Positions 52,157 through 60,782 are shown, counted from the first letter of the stretch. The stretch is 64,000 nucleotides of DNA from Burkholderiales bacterium (GCA_016213325.1 JACRAY010000009.1:186001-250000), one strand, 5' to 3'. The notes: generated by a model not told the origin, from the sequence alone. Translations and numbers: made by a program.

Positions 52157-53470
52157 ATGGAGTTCGCCCTGTGGTGCGTGATCGTGGGCCTGCTGCTCGT
52201 GCTGATGGCGCTGAGCGGCACGGTGCTGAAGCGCCTGCCCCTGTCCACCGCGATGTTCTACCTGGGCGTGGGCGTTGCCGTCAGCCCGGTGTGGCTGGGG
52301 CTGGTGGCGGCGCACCCGCAACGCCACGGCGTGCTGCTGGAGCGCATGGCCGAGGTGGTGGTGCTGCTGTCCCTTTTTACCGCGGGCCTGAAGCTGAGCC
52401 CCGGCCTGTCGGACCGGCGTTGGGTGCTGCCGGTGCGGCTGGCGCTGGTCTCCATGATCGTCACCATCGGGCTGATCGCAGCGGCGGCCTGGCTGCTGCT
52501 GGACCTGCCCGTGGGCGCGTGCATCCTGCTCGGGGCGATCCTCGCGCCGACCGACCCCGTGCTCGCATCGGACGTGCAGCTCGCCCACTCCGACGACGTG
52601 GACAAGGTGCGCTTCTCGCTCACGGCCGAGGGCGGCCTGAACGACGGAACGGCCTTTCCCTTCGTGATGCTGGGGCTGGGGCTGCTGGGGCTGCACGAAC
52701 TCGGCCCGTCGGGCGTGCGCTGGCTGGCGGTGGACGTGCTGTGGGCCACGACGGCAGGGCTGGCGATAGGCGCCACCCTGGGCTTGGCCGTGGGACGCCT
52801 GGTGCTGTTCCTGCGCCGCGAACACAAGGAAGCGGTGGGCCTGGACGACTTCCTCGCGCTGGGGCTGGTGGCGCTGTCGTACGGGGCGGCGCTGACGCTG
52901 CACGCCTATGGCTTCCTCGCCGTGTTTGCGGCCGGCGTCGCGCTGCGCCAGCTGGAGCAGTCGCAGGGTTCGGGCGATGCGCATGCCGTCGAGCAGGCGA
53001 TGGCGCATCCGGACCAGACCGTGGCCGACGCCGTGGCGGTGGACCGTGAGCACGCGCCCACGTTCATGGCGCAGGCAGTGCTGGGTTTCAACCAGCATGC
53101 CGAGCGCATCGGCGAGGTGGCGATCGTGATCGCCATCGGCGCGCTGCTGTGGGCCGTACCGTGGACCGGCGCCGCCTGGTGGTTCGTGCCGCTGCTGCTG
53201 CTGGTGATAAGGCCGGTGTCGGTGCAGCTGGGGCTGGCGCGCTCGCGCGCATCGAAGACGCAGCGCTGGCTGATGGGCTGGTTCGGGATCCGCGGAGTCG
53301 GCTCGCTGTACTACCTGATGTATGCGCTGAACCACGGGCTGCCCGGGTCCGTGGCCGATACGCTGGTGGCGCTGACCCTGTCTGCCGTGGTGACTTCCAT
53401 CGTCGTGCACGGCATCTCGGTGACGCCGCTGATGGCCATGTACGAAAAGGCCAAGCCGCGGGCTGGGTGA
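52157..53470 (+). CDS. Na+/H+ antiporter (CPA1/NhaP family)
   Basis: A 437-residue membrane protein with about twelve helices. The ion site is the unwound helix region GAILAPTDPVLASDVQL with LTAEGGLNDGTAFPFVM, in which Asp of ND is the transport residue of CPA1. It likely exchanges cytosolic Na+ or K+ for H+. A hydrophilic loop of ~35 residues with HAVEQAMAHPDQTV lies between two helices. It follows the hydrolase gene by two bases and precedes the arsenic module by 147 bases. Confidence 0.92.
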   Translation: MEFALWCVIVGLLLVLMALSGTVLKRLPLSTAMFYLGVGVAVSPVWLGLVAAHPQRHGVLLERMAEVVVLLSLFTAGLKLSPGLSDRRWVLPVRLALVSMIVTIGLIAAAAWLLLDLPVGACILLGAILAPTDPVLASDVQLAHSDDVDKVRFSLTAEGGLNDGTAFPFVMLGLGLLGLHELGPSGVRWLAVDVLWATTAGLAIGATLGLAVGRLVLFLRREHKEAVGLDDFLALGLVALSYGAALTLHAYGFLAVFAAGVALRQLEQSQGSGDAHAVEQAMAHPDQTVADAVAVDREHAPTFMAQAVLGFNQHAERIGEVAIVIAIGALLWAVPWTGAAWWFVPLLLLVIRPVSVQLGLARSRASKTQRWLMGWFGIRGVGSLYYLMYALNHGLPGSVADTLVALTLSAVVTSIVVHGISVTPLMAMYEKAKPRAG

Positions 53471-53617
53471 ACGCGCGCGCCTCCGGGCTATCGCCATGCC
53501 CGACAACGGCACTCGGGCTCTGTGGCTTTCGACTCGCATCTTGACCGCAGTCAACGACGGAAATGCTGCAAAGCACAAAGTGGCGGCCATCCACTTTCAG
53601 CGGATCCTGGAGCAAGC

Positions 53618-56176
53618 ATGAGACTGACAAGGCGAACCTTCCTCATGGCGTCCGGAGTTTCGGCAGGCTGGTCGATCACCGGCTGCGCGATGCTCCCGCC
53701 CCAACCCCTGCATAGCGCGCTGGCACCCTTCAAGGCCAAGGCCTCCAGCCCCGGGCAGGGCGAGTGGATCTCCACCGCCTGCCAGGGCTGTACGCAATGG
53801 TGCGCGATCCAGGTGTACTCGCAGGAAGGCCGGGCGGTCCGCGTGCGCGGCAACCCCCTGTCGAAGGCCAACAACGGCTACTGCTGCGCGCGGGGCCACC
53901 TGATTCCGCAGATGGCCTACGACCCCGACCGCATCAAGGTGCCGATGCGCCGCACCAACCCCGCCAAGGGCCGCGGCGTGGACCCGAAGTTCATACCGAT
54001 CACCTGGGACGAAGCGCTGGACCGGGTGGCCGACAAGATGATCGAGCTGCGCCGGAACGGCGAAAGCGACAAGCTGGTCTACCTGCGCGGCCGCTACTCC
54101 TCCACGTCCACGGAGCTGCTGTACGGCACCTTGCCCAAGGTGTTCGGCACGCCCAATTACTTCTCGCACAGCGCCATCTGCGCCGAGGCCGAGAAGATGG
54201 GGCCCGGCCTGACGCAGGGCTTCTTCGGCTACCGCGACTACGACCTCGGCAAGACCGACTGCCTGGTGTTGTGGGGCACGGACCCGCTCGCTTCGAACCG
54301 CATGGTGCCGTACACGTTGCAACGCTTCCATGAGATCGTGAAGCGCGGGACTGTCATTGCAGTGGACCCGCGGCTGTCGAACGTGGGCACCAAGGCGCAT
54401 GAATGGCTGCCCGTCATACCGGGCACCGACGGCGCGCTGGCTGCAGCCGTGGCGCACGTGCTGCTGACGGAAGGTTTGTGGAACCGCGAGTTCGTCGGTG
54501 ACTTCAGGGACGGGCGCAACCAGTTTGTTGCCGGCCAGGCCATCGACGAGGCGGCCTTCGCCGAGAAGGAGACCTACGGCCTCGCGAAGTGGTGGAACCT
54601 GGAGCTGAAGGACAAGACGCCGGCGTGGGCCGCCAGCGAGTGCGGCATTCCGGCTGCGCAGATCGTCCGGGTGGCGCGCGCCATGGGCAAGGCAGCGCCC
54701 AGCACGGCGGTCTGGATGGGGCCTGGCGTGGCGATGAGCCCGCGCGGCACCTATGCCGCCATGGCGGTGCATGCGCTCAACGGCCTGCTCGGGTCCATCG
54801 ACGTCGAAGGCGGCGTGTGGCAGACAGCGGGCGGCGTGCCGGTTGCCGCATTTCCGAAGGCCGACGCGTACGTCGACGACGTGGCGAAGAAGGCTTCCGC
54901 GGGCAAGAAGCTCGACGGCCGCGGCGCCAAGGACATGCCCGCGATGATGAATGCCCGGCCGGGCAGTGGCGTGGTCACGAACAACATCGCCAACGGCATG
55001 CTGAAGAATCCCGAAGCCGCCAAGGTGGTACTCGCCTCCTGGGCCAACTTCAACTTCTCCTGCACCGGCGCGGACCGGTGGGACCGGGCCATGGCCCGGG
55101 TGCCGTTCTTCGTGCACATGGTGGTGATGCCGTCGGAGATGACGCAGTTCGCCGACATCGTGCTGCCGGCCACGTTCAACAGCGTCGAAGGCTGGTCGGT
55201 GATCACCAACAACGGCGGTGGCCACACCTTCGCCACGATCCAGCAACCCGTGGCCCGGCGCCTGTGGGACGTGAAGCAGGAAGAGACCGAAGTGATGTGG
55301 CTGCTGGCCGAGAAGCTCAAGGCCAGGGGGTTTCCGCAGCTGTTCGACTATTACTCCAGGGAGTTCAAGGACCCCGAGACCGGCCAGGCGCCGGCCAGCG
55401 CGCTCGAGTTCGCGCAGGTCGCAGCCAAGATGAGCAGCCTGCCCCTGTGGGGCGGCAAGGAGCCTCTCAAGGGCGACGCGCCGGTCAAGGGCTGGGCGGA
55501 GTTCCGCAGCAAGGGCGTGTTCAACGGCCCGAAGTACGCGCTGAAGAAGAACTGGGGCGGCAAGTTCGCCACGGCCACGAAGAAGTTCGAGTTCTACAGC
55601 GAGACACTGAAGAAGGGCCTGCTGGAGCACGCCAAGAAGTACGACTCCACAGTGGACGACATCCTGGCGGTGACCGGCTACACGGCACGCGGCGAGCGGG
55701 CATTCGTTCCCCACTACGAGCCGCCGAAGCGCCACGGCACCGTGCAGGACTTCCCGTTCGCGTTCGTGGACTACAAGTCGCGCCTCAACCGTGAAGGCAC
55801 CTCGCAGAACCTCACCTGGTACCAGGAGTTCAAGAAGGTGGATCCGGGCGACGTGTCCTGGGGCGACGTGGTGAAGATGAACCCGGCGGACGGCCGCCGC
55901 CTCGGCCTGGTATCGGGCGAGACCGTGCGCGTCACTTCGCTGGCGGGCTCGATCGTCACCCAGTTGCGGCTGTGGGAAGGCGTGCGCCCCGGGACGGTGG
56001 CCAAGTGCTACGGCCAGGGCCACTGGGCCTTCGGGCGCATCGCAGCGAAGGACTACGCCAAGTCGGTGCCGCGCGGCGGCAACAACAACGAGGTGCTGGT
56101 GGACGACTATGACCGCCTGAGCGGCGCGACCTGCCGCAACGGCGGCTTCACCGGCGTGCGCATCCAGAAGGCCTGA
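53618..56176 (+). CDS. arrA: Molybdopterin oxidoreductase, arsenate respiratory reductase ArrA/ArxA-like
   Basis: An 852-residue DMSO-reductase-family catalytic subunit. It starts with a Tat signal (RRTFLMASG) that also contains a lipobox-like ITGC (Cys23). The 4Fe-4S ligands are Cys55, 58, 62 and 90, spaced C-x2-C-x3-C-x27-C. SHSAIC gives the Mo-ligating Cys188. The RGRYS at residues 157-161 resembles the substrate loop of ArrA. The C-terminal WEGVRPGTVAKCYGQGHWA is near that of ArrA. The ArrB-like gene follows by 24 bases. Arsenate reduction is likely, but ArxA-type arsenite oxidation or another oxyanion remains possible. Confidence 0.85.
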   Translation: MRLTRRTFLMASGVSAGWSITGCAMLPPQPLHSALAPFKAKASSPGQGEWISTACQGCTQWCAIQVYSQEGRAVRVRGNPLSKANNGYCCARGHLIPQMAYDPDRIKVPMRRTNPAKGRGVDPKFIPITWDEALDRVADKMIELRRNGESDKLVYLRGRYSSTSTELLYGTLPKVFGTPNYFSHSAICAEAEKMGPGLTQGFFGYRDYDLGKTDCLVLWGTDPLASNRMVPYTLQRFHEIVKRGTVIAVDPRLSNVGTKAHEWLPVIPGTDGALAAAVAHVLLTEGLWNREFVGDFRDGRNQFVAGQAIDEAAFAEKETYGLAKWWNLELKDKTPAWAASECGIPAAQIVRVARAMGKAAPSTAVWMGPGVAMSPRGTYAAMAVHALNGLLGSIDVEGGVWQTAGGVPVAAFPKADAYVDDVAKKASAGKKLDGRGAKDMPAMMNARPGSGVVTNNIANGMLKNPEAAKVVLASWANFNFSCTGADRWDRAMARVPFFVHMVVMPSEMTQFADIVLPATFNSVEGWSVITNNGGGHTFATIQQPVARRLWDVKQEETEVMWLLAEKLKARGFPQLFDYYSREFKDPETGQAPASALEFAQVAAKMSSLPLWGGKEPLKGDAPVKGWAEFRSKGVFNGPKYALKKNWGGKFATATKKFEFYSETLKKGLLEHAKKYDSTVDDILAVTGYTARGERAFVPHYEPPKRHGTVQDFPFAFVDYKSRLNREGTSQNLTWYQEFKKVDPGDVSWGDVVKMNPADGRRLGLVSGETVRVTSLAGSIVTQLRLWEGVRPGTVAKCYGQGHWAFGRIAAKDYAKSVPRGGNNNEVLVDDYDRLSGATCRNGGFTGVRIQKA

Positions 56177-56200
56177 CACCGAGAACTACAGGAGCCTGAC

Positions 56201-56980
56201 ATGAGATTCGGAATGGTCATCGACCTCGCCCGTTGCACCGGCTGCGGCGCCTGCGCCTTGGCGTGCAAGGCGGAGAACAACTCGCGCATGCGCGCTGACG
56301 GCCAGAGCTACAACTGGGGCGACTTCCTCATCCGCACGGAAGGCACGTTCCCGAAGGCCGTGCACACCGTGATGCCGGTCATGTGCAACCACTGCAGCGA
56401 CGCACCGTGCGTGAAGAACTGCCAGTCGACCAAGGGCTCGCACAAGGCCATGTACAAGACGCCGGAAGGCATCACGCTGCACGACCCCAGCCTGTGCATC
56501 GGCTGCCAGAAGTGCCAGGAAGTCTGCCCGTACAGCAGCGACGAGCTGGGCATGGAAAGCCTCGACGGCACGGCGTACAGCGTGATCAGCTTCAACTACG
56601 ACGAGAAGCCCGCGCAGCCGCAGTGGGCCGACCGGAGCTCGGTGATTCCCGGCTGTACCGCGTCCGGCGCCGAAACGGCGGCGAAGGCCGGCGCGCCAGT
56701 GCCCGCCATGAACCGCTGGAGTTCTGAGGGCGACCTGCAGCCGATCCGCGTCGACGGTGTCGTCGAGAAGTGCACGTTCTGCTATCACCGCACGCTCAAC
56801 GGCCTGCTGCCGGCATGCGTGGAAGCTTGCCCGCCGCAGGCGCGCACCTTCGGCGACCAGGACGACCCCGCCAGCCGCATTTCGCAAGTGCTGAAGGCCG
56901 AGAAGTCCTTCCGGCTGCTCGAGGAGAAGGGCACGAAGCCGAACGTGCACTACATCGGCAAGTACAGCCCGAGGGCGTAA
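56201..56980 (+). CDS. arrB: 4Fe-4S ferredoxin subunit ArrB-like
   Basis: A 259-residue electron-transfer subunit. Four cysteine clusters are visible: CTGCGACALAC, CNHCSDAPCVKNC, CIGCQKCQEVC and CTFC...CVEACPPQ. This is the four-cluster NrfC/DmsB design and the N-terminus MRFGMVIDLARCTGC is typical of ArrB. It has no signal peptide, so it should be exported with ArrA by the Tat route. Its TAA overlaps the chaperone ATG. It passes electrons from the quinone pool to the catalytic subunit or the reverse. Confidence 0.88.
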   Translation: MRFGMVIDLARCTGCGACALACKAENNSRMRADGQSYNWGDFLIRTEGTFPKAVHTVMPVMCNHCSDAPCVKNCQSTKGSHKAMYKTPEGITLHDPSLCIGCQKCQEVCPYSSDELGMESLDGTAYSVISFNYDEKPAQPQWADRSSVIPGCTASGAETAAKAGAPVPAMNRWSSEGDLQPIRVDGVVEKCTFCYHRTLNGLLPACVEACPPQARTFGDQDDPASRISQVLKAEKSFRLLEEKGTKPNVHYIGKYSPRA

Positions 56981-57615
56981 TGGCGGCAGTCCTGCAACCC
57001 AGCCCGGCGCAGGCCCTCGCCCGGGAGGACCTCTGCCGGTTCGCGGCCGCCTGCTTCTACCAGCCAAGCGAGGAGTTGGCCGAGGAGCGCCTGTTCGATT
57101 CGATCGTCGCGGCCGCGCAGCTGGTGGACGCCCCCTTGGCGCGGCAGGCCGGGCGCCTGCGGGACGCATTCGCCGCAGAAGAACTCGAGCCGCTGCTGGT
57201 CGACTACACCAGGCTCTTCCTCGGGCCGACGCAACCGCTGGCACGTCCCTACGGCTGCTACTGGCTCACCGGCGAAGCAACGCTGATGCAGGGCCCCACG
57301 CTCGCGGTGCAGGCTCTGTATCGCGAAGGTGGCTTCGACGTGGACGAGTCGTGCATGGACGCTCCGGACCACATCGCGATCGAACTGGAGTTCCTCTACC
57401 TGCTCATGTTCCGCCGCAACCGGGCGCATGAGGCCGGGGACATCGACGAACTGGCGGCAGTGGAGAGGCTGCAGGAACGTTTCCTGGCCGAGCACCTGGG
57501 CGCCTGGATCGGCCGCTTCGGCAAGGCCGTGCGCGACGGTGCCGGGACACCGTTCTACCGCGAACTGGGGGGCTTTGCCGAAGCCGTGGTCGCCATGGCT
57601 GAACGGTTGGAGTAG
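56980..57615 (+). CDS. arrD: TorD/DmsD-type molybdoenzyme chaperone (ArrD-like)
   Basis: A 211-residue all-helical TorD-family protein that guides cofactor insertion and Tat proofreading of the catalytic subunit. Typical features are EDLCRFAAACFYQPSEE, EPLLVDYTRLFLGP and DAPDHIAIELEFLYLLM (the E/H-rich TorD motif). It starts in TAATG at the ArrB stop. Its last 61 bases overlap the convergent ACR3 gene. The presence of a dedicated chaperone supports a functional molybdoenzyme. Confidence 0.88.
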   Translation: MAAVLQPSPAQALAREDLCRFAAACFYQPSEELAEERLFDSIVAAAQLVDAPLARQAGRLRDAFAAEELEPLLVDYTRLFLGPTQPLARPYGCYWLTGEATLMQGPTLAVQALYREGGFDVDESCMDAPDHIAIELEFLYLLMFRRNRAHEAGDIDELAAVERLQERFLAEHLGAWIGRFGKAVRDGAGTPFYRELGGFAEAVVAMAERLE

Positions 57616-58634
57616 GCGCCCGCCTCGTACCAGCCCTTGGTCCGGTTCACCACCCGCACCACCAGCAGCATCACGGGAACTTCGATCAGCACGCCGACCA
57701 CGGTTGCCAGGGCCGCCCCCGACTCGAAACCGAAGAGGCTGATGGCCGCAGCGACCGCCAGCTCGAAGAAGTTGCTGGCGCCGATCAGGGCGGACGGGCA
57801 CGCGACGTCGTGCGCCTCACCCGCTCTGCGGTTGAGCCAGTAGGCCAGCGCGGAGTTGAAGAACACCTGCACCAGGATGGGCACCGCCAGCATGGCGATG
57901 ACCAGCGGCTGCTCGAGGATGGCCCGGCCCTGGAAGGCGAACAGCAGGACCAGCGTCGCCAGCAGCGCTGCGATGGACCACGGGCCGACCCTGGCCAGCG
58001 CAGCGTCGAACGCCGCCTGGCCGCGCGCCAGCAAAGCCTTGCGCCACCACTGGGCCAGCACGACCGGGATCACGATGTAAAGCACCACCGATGTGACCAG
58101 CGTGTCCCAGGGCACGACGATGGATGACAGGCCGAGCAGCAGCGCGACGATGGGTGCGAAGGCGAACACCATGATCGTGTCGTTCAGGGCCACCTGCGAC
58201 AGCGTGAACAGTGGATGCCCGCCGGTGAGGCGGCTCCACACGAACACCATCGCCGTGCAGGGTGCCGCCGCCAGCAGGATCAGGCCCGCGATGTAGCTGT
58301 CCGCCTGCCCGGGCGGCAGGTAGGGTGCAAAGACGTGGCGGATGAACAGCCATGCCAGGAAGGCCATCGAGAACGGCTTCACCGCCCAGTTCACGAACAG
58401 CGTCACCGTGATGCCCCGCCAGTGGCGACGTACCTGGTGCAGCGCGCCGAAATCCACCTTCAGCAGCATCGGGATGACCATCACCCAGATCAGCAGGCCG
58501 ACCGGCAGGTTGACCCTGGCGAGCTCCATGCGGCCCACGGCCTGGAACGCGGCCGGGAACACCTGGCCGAGCGTGATGCCCGCCACGATGCACAGGAACA
58601 CCCAGACGGTGAGGTAGCGTTCGAAGAGGGTCAT
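57555..58634 (-). CDS. ACR3 family arsenite efflux transporter
   Basis: A 359-residue membrane protein with ten helices. It has the ACR3 hallmarks VMVIPMLLKVDFGALHQV and APCTAMVFVWSRL, in which the Cys of TM4 is essential for arsenite extrusion, and ASNFFELAVAAAISLFG. It exports As(III) made by ArrAB or ArsC. No ArsR, ArsC or ArsH gene lies next to it. Its last ~20 residues (KPPSSR end) are encoded by the antisense of the arrD 3' end, so the C-terminus may be longer than usual by chance. Confidence 0.92.
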   Translation of the reverse strand: MTLFERYLTVWVFLCIVAGITLGQVFPAAFQAVGRMELARVNLPVGLLIWVMVIPMLLKVDFGALHQVRRHWRGITVTLFVNWAVKPFSMAFLAWLFIRHVFAPYLPPGQADSYIAGLILLAAAPCTAMVFVWSRLTGGHPLFTLSQVALNDTIMVFAFAPIVALLLGLSSIVVPWDTLVTSVVLYIVIPVVLAQWWRKALLARGQAAFDAALARVGPWSIAALLATLVLLFAFQGRAILEQPLVIAMLAVPILVQVFFNSALAYWLNRRAGEAHDVACPSALIGASNFFELAVAAAISLFGFESGAALATVVGVLIEVPVMLLVVRVVNRTKGWYEAGAYSNRSAMATTASAKPPSSR

Positions 58635-58680
58635 GGCTGGAGCCGGGTGAAGGGGCGATTCTAGGGCGGCGCTCGCAGCG

Positions 58681-58710
58681 TCCTACGCGATGCGCCAGAA
58701 GCAGCCGACA
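58681..58710 (+). promoter_or_regulatory. TCCTAC-N18-CCGACA element (site B)
   Basis: TCCTAC (58681-58686) and CCGACA (58705-58710) with an 18-base spacer lie 53 bases before the small gene at 58764. The hexamers and spacer are identical to sites at 50136 and 59425. Confidence 0.5.
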
Positions 58711-58763
58711 AGGCCGCTGCACACCCCGACCATACAGTGGCCTGTCACACAAGGAGGCGCGAC

Positions 58764-58955
58764 ATGCCCGACCAACCCAGCGCGAACCGGCCCGACCGGC
58801 GCGAGACCACCCCGCCTGCCGACATGCAGCCCGAAGACGCCGGCACGGCTGCCAGCGGCGCCGATGCGGACAGAGCGCCCACCGAGCCGGCGATGAAGCA
58901 GCAGCAGAAGACCCCGCAGGAACAGGGCAGCGAACGCCCGGGCGGCCAGCGATGA
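58764..58955 (+). CDS. Small disordered protein of unknown function
   Basis: A 63-residue, Pro/Glu/Ala-rich hydrophilic protein with no hydrophobic segment (MPDQPSANRPDRRETTPP). The start follows a strong AAGGAGG ribosome site. Its stop overlaps the hemerythrin-like gene in ATGA, indicating coupling. No family is recognized. Disorder and small size resemble the protein at 50236; both follow the same upstream element. Confidence 0.72.
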   Translation: MPDQPSANRPDRRETTPPADMQPEDAGTAASGADADRAPTEPAMKQQQKTPQEQGSERPGGQR

Positions 58956-59410
58956 CACGCGCCAGGCCCGAAGCCCTGCAGTTCATCGTGGACGACTGCG
59001 AACGCATCGAAGACCTGTTCGCGCGGCGGCGCACCGCCGCGGCATGCGTGCGGCTGCTCGTGCTGACGCGGCTGGAGCAGGAACTGCTGCTGCCGGCTGC
59101 GCGCGAGTGCTCGAACGATGAAGACGTGGTGGACGAGGCCGATGCCGGCGTGGACCAGCTGCGCGAGCTGGTCGCGCAGGTGCTGGCGCTGCGCGAAACC
59201 GATCCTTTGCGCGAGCCGAAGTCGGCTGTGCTGGCCAACTGTGCGCGCCGCCACTTCATGCTGTTGCGCGATACGGTGCTGCCGCCCGTGCGCTCGGCGC
59301 ATCCCGATGTGCAGGGGCTGGCACGCGGCATGCAGCTGCGCAAGGCCGAGCTCGAAGCGGTGACTGAGGCATTGCGGGAAGAAGTCGTTGCGATGTCGCT
59401 GGCCACCTGA
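58952..59410 (+). CDS. Hemerythrin-like helical protein lacking expected ligands
   Basis: A 152-residue all-helical protein with the pattern of a hemerythrin-like bundle: FIVDDCERIEDLF where a family member would have DHxxI, RLEQELLLPAARE where it would have HxxxE-LYP, and RRHFMLLRDTVLP. Most iron-ligand His positions are replaced (the DH is DC, and only one His remains at RRHF), so a di-iron site is unlikely. The resemblance is inferred by eye. The start overlaps the upstream small gene. Confidence 0.55.
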   Translation: MTRARPEALQFIVDDCERIEDLFARRRTAAACVRLLVLTRLEQELLLPAARECSNDEDVVDEADAGVDQLRELVAQVLALRETDPLREPKSAVLANCARRHFMLLRDTVLPPVRSAHPDVQGLARGMQLRKAELEAVTEALREEVVAMSLAT

Positions 59411-59424
59411 CCGAGCCGTGCCTG

Positions 59425-59454
59425 TCCTACAGGCTCATGCAGCAGGGGCCGACA
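59425..59454 (+). promoter_or_regulatory. TCCTAC-N18-CCGACA element (site C)
   Basis: TCCTAC (59425-59430) and CCGACA (59449-59454) with an 18-base spacer lie 90 bases before the lipoprotein gene at 59545. This site also carries flanking CCTGTC/GACAGG arms that could pair. Confidence 0.5.
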
Positions 59455-59544
59455 GGACGCAGCCGCGCTCAGGCTAGAGTTTGCGCTCAGGGCATCCCTG
59501 CATGCCCCTCGTGCTTACCTTCCAACACCCAAGGAGTTCCCAGA

Positions 59545-59892
59545 ATGCTTCAGACCCAACTGGCGCGCTGCGCCGCCCTCGCATTGATCGCCGCGCTGTC
59601 CCTGTCCGCGTGCCAGCGCGAGACGTCCACCGACACGTCGACCACTTCGACGACGACCACGACGCCGACGCCGGCCCCGGCGCCGACCACCAGTGCCGAT
59701 ACGTCGTCGACGACCCCGCCGTCGACGACCGGCTCGACGACCGCATCGGGTACCGGCAGCACCGATACCAGCTCCACCGGCAGCGGCACGTCGATGGGCG
59801 CCTCGGGCTCCGCGACCGGCTCGCCCACCGGCTCCAGCACCGACATGAGCTCGAGCAGCTCGGTCGGCAACACGGGCACGCCGACCCGCTGA
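59545..59892 (+). CDS. Thr/Ser-rich small lipoprotein
   Basis: A 115-residue protein. A lipoprotein signal with lipobox LSAC at residue 23 is followed by a tail made almost only of Thr, Ser, Gly, Ala, Pro, and ends NTGTPTR. The tail is surely disordered and may be a surface spacer or an O-glycosylation target. The start follows AAGGAG. The stop is one base before the minus-strand sulfurtransferase stop. No named family. Confidence 0.7.
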   Translation: MLQTQLARCAALALIAALSLSACQRETSTDTSTTSTTTTTPTPAPAPTTSADTSSTTPPSTTGSTTASGTGSTDTSSTGSGTSMGASGSATGSPTGSSTDMSSSSSVGNTGTPTR

Positions 59893-59893
59893 G

Positions 59894-60781
59894 CTAACCG
59901 CGTTCGACCGGCCTGCCGGGGTCGCTGCACCACTCGCTCCAGCTGCCTGCGTAGAGGGTGCTCGCACCGAGCCCGGCCACTTCCATGGCCAGCAGGTTCG
60001 GCACGGCGGTCACGCCGCTGCCGCAGTGGTGCACCACGCGGGCCGGGTCACGCCCGGCCAGCACGGCTTCGAACTCCGCGCGCAGTTGCTGCGGCGGCAT
60101 GAACCGGCCGTCGGCACCGATGTTCTCGGTGTACGGCCGGTTCAATGCGCCCGGGATGTGCCCGGCGACGGGGTCGAGCGGTTCCACCTCGCCGCGGTAA
60201 CGCGGCGCCGCCCGCGCGTCGACGATCACCTGCGCGGGCGAGCCCAGCGCCTGCTGCACGTCGGCCGTGGTCGCCAGCTTCACGAGCGGCTCGCCCAGCT
60301 GGAAGTTGCTCTGGAAGTGCGACGGTTCCTCGCGGGCTGTCACCTCGCCGCCCGCAGCCTGCCAGGCCTGCAGGCCGCCGTCGAGCACCGCCACGGCCGG
60401 GTGGCCCACCCACTTGAGCATCCACCACAGGCGCCCGCAATAGCTGGAGTTGTTGCGGTCGTAGACCACGGCCTGCATCTCGTTGGCAAACCCCACGCTG
60501 GAGAGCCACACGGCGAACTTCTGCCGCGAGGGCAGCGGGTGGCGGCCGCCCGAAGCCGCGTCGGCATGCGGCCTGCGCTTGCCGTCGGCATCCGGCGTGC
60601 CGTGGTCGCTGAGGGCGTGGTCGAGGTGCGCGTAGACCGCGCCCGGGATGTGGGCCTCGCGGTACTGGGCTTCGCCCTTCGCGGTGTCCATCAGGTCGAA
60701 GCTGCAGTCGAACACCATCAGGGGCGCGGCGCTCACGTGCAGGGCCTTCAGTTGGTCTGCGGAGATCAGGGTCGTGTACAT
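59894..60781 (-). CDS. Sulfurtransferase (two rhodanese domains)
   Basis: A 295-residue protein of the SseA/rhodanese type. The inactive N-terminal rhodanese domain has MVFDCSFDLMDTAKGE and IPGAVYAHLDHALSD. The C-terminal one has the active loop HHCGSGVTA with the catalytic Cys. The CGSGVTA loop fits 3-mercaptopyruvate sulfurtransferases rather than the CRKGVTA of thiosulfate enzymes. It is followed on the minus strand of the genome map by an EamA gene one base upstream, so they are likely cotranscribed. Confidence 0.92.
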   Translation of the reverse strand: MYTTLISADQLKALHVSAAPLMVFDCSFDLMDTAKGEAQYREAHIPGAVYAHLDHALSDHGTPDADGKRRPHADAASGGRHPLPSRQKFAVWLSSVGFANEMQAVVYDRNNSSYCGRLWWMLKWVGHPAVAVLDGGLQAWQAAGGEVTAREEPSHFQSNFQLGEPLVKLATTADVQQALGSPAQVIVDARAAPRYRGEVEPLDPVAGHIPGALNRPYTENIGADGRFMPPQQLRAEFEAVLAGRDPARVVHHCGSGVTAVPNLLAMEVAGLGASTLYAGSWSEWCSDPGRPVERG

Positions 60782-60782
60782 G

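Noticed and set aside
52157..53470. Antiporter as part of the arsenic operon
   Set aside because: A 147-base gap separates it from arrA and it follows the alpha/beta hydrolases by two bases, so it belongs with them.
53597..56179. An 860-codon open frame antisense to arrA
   Set aside because: Composition rich in His, Arg, Ala, Gln typical of shadow frames; the plus-strand frame has the Fe-S and Mo ligands.
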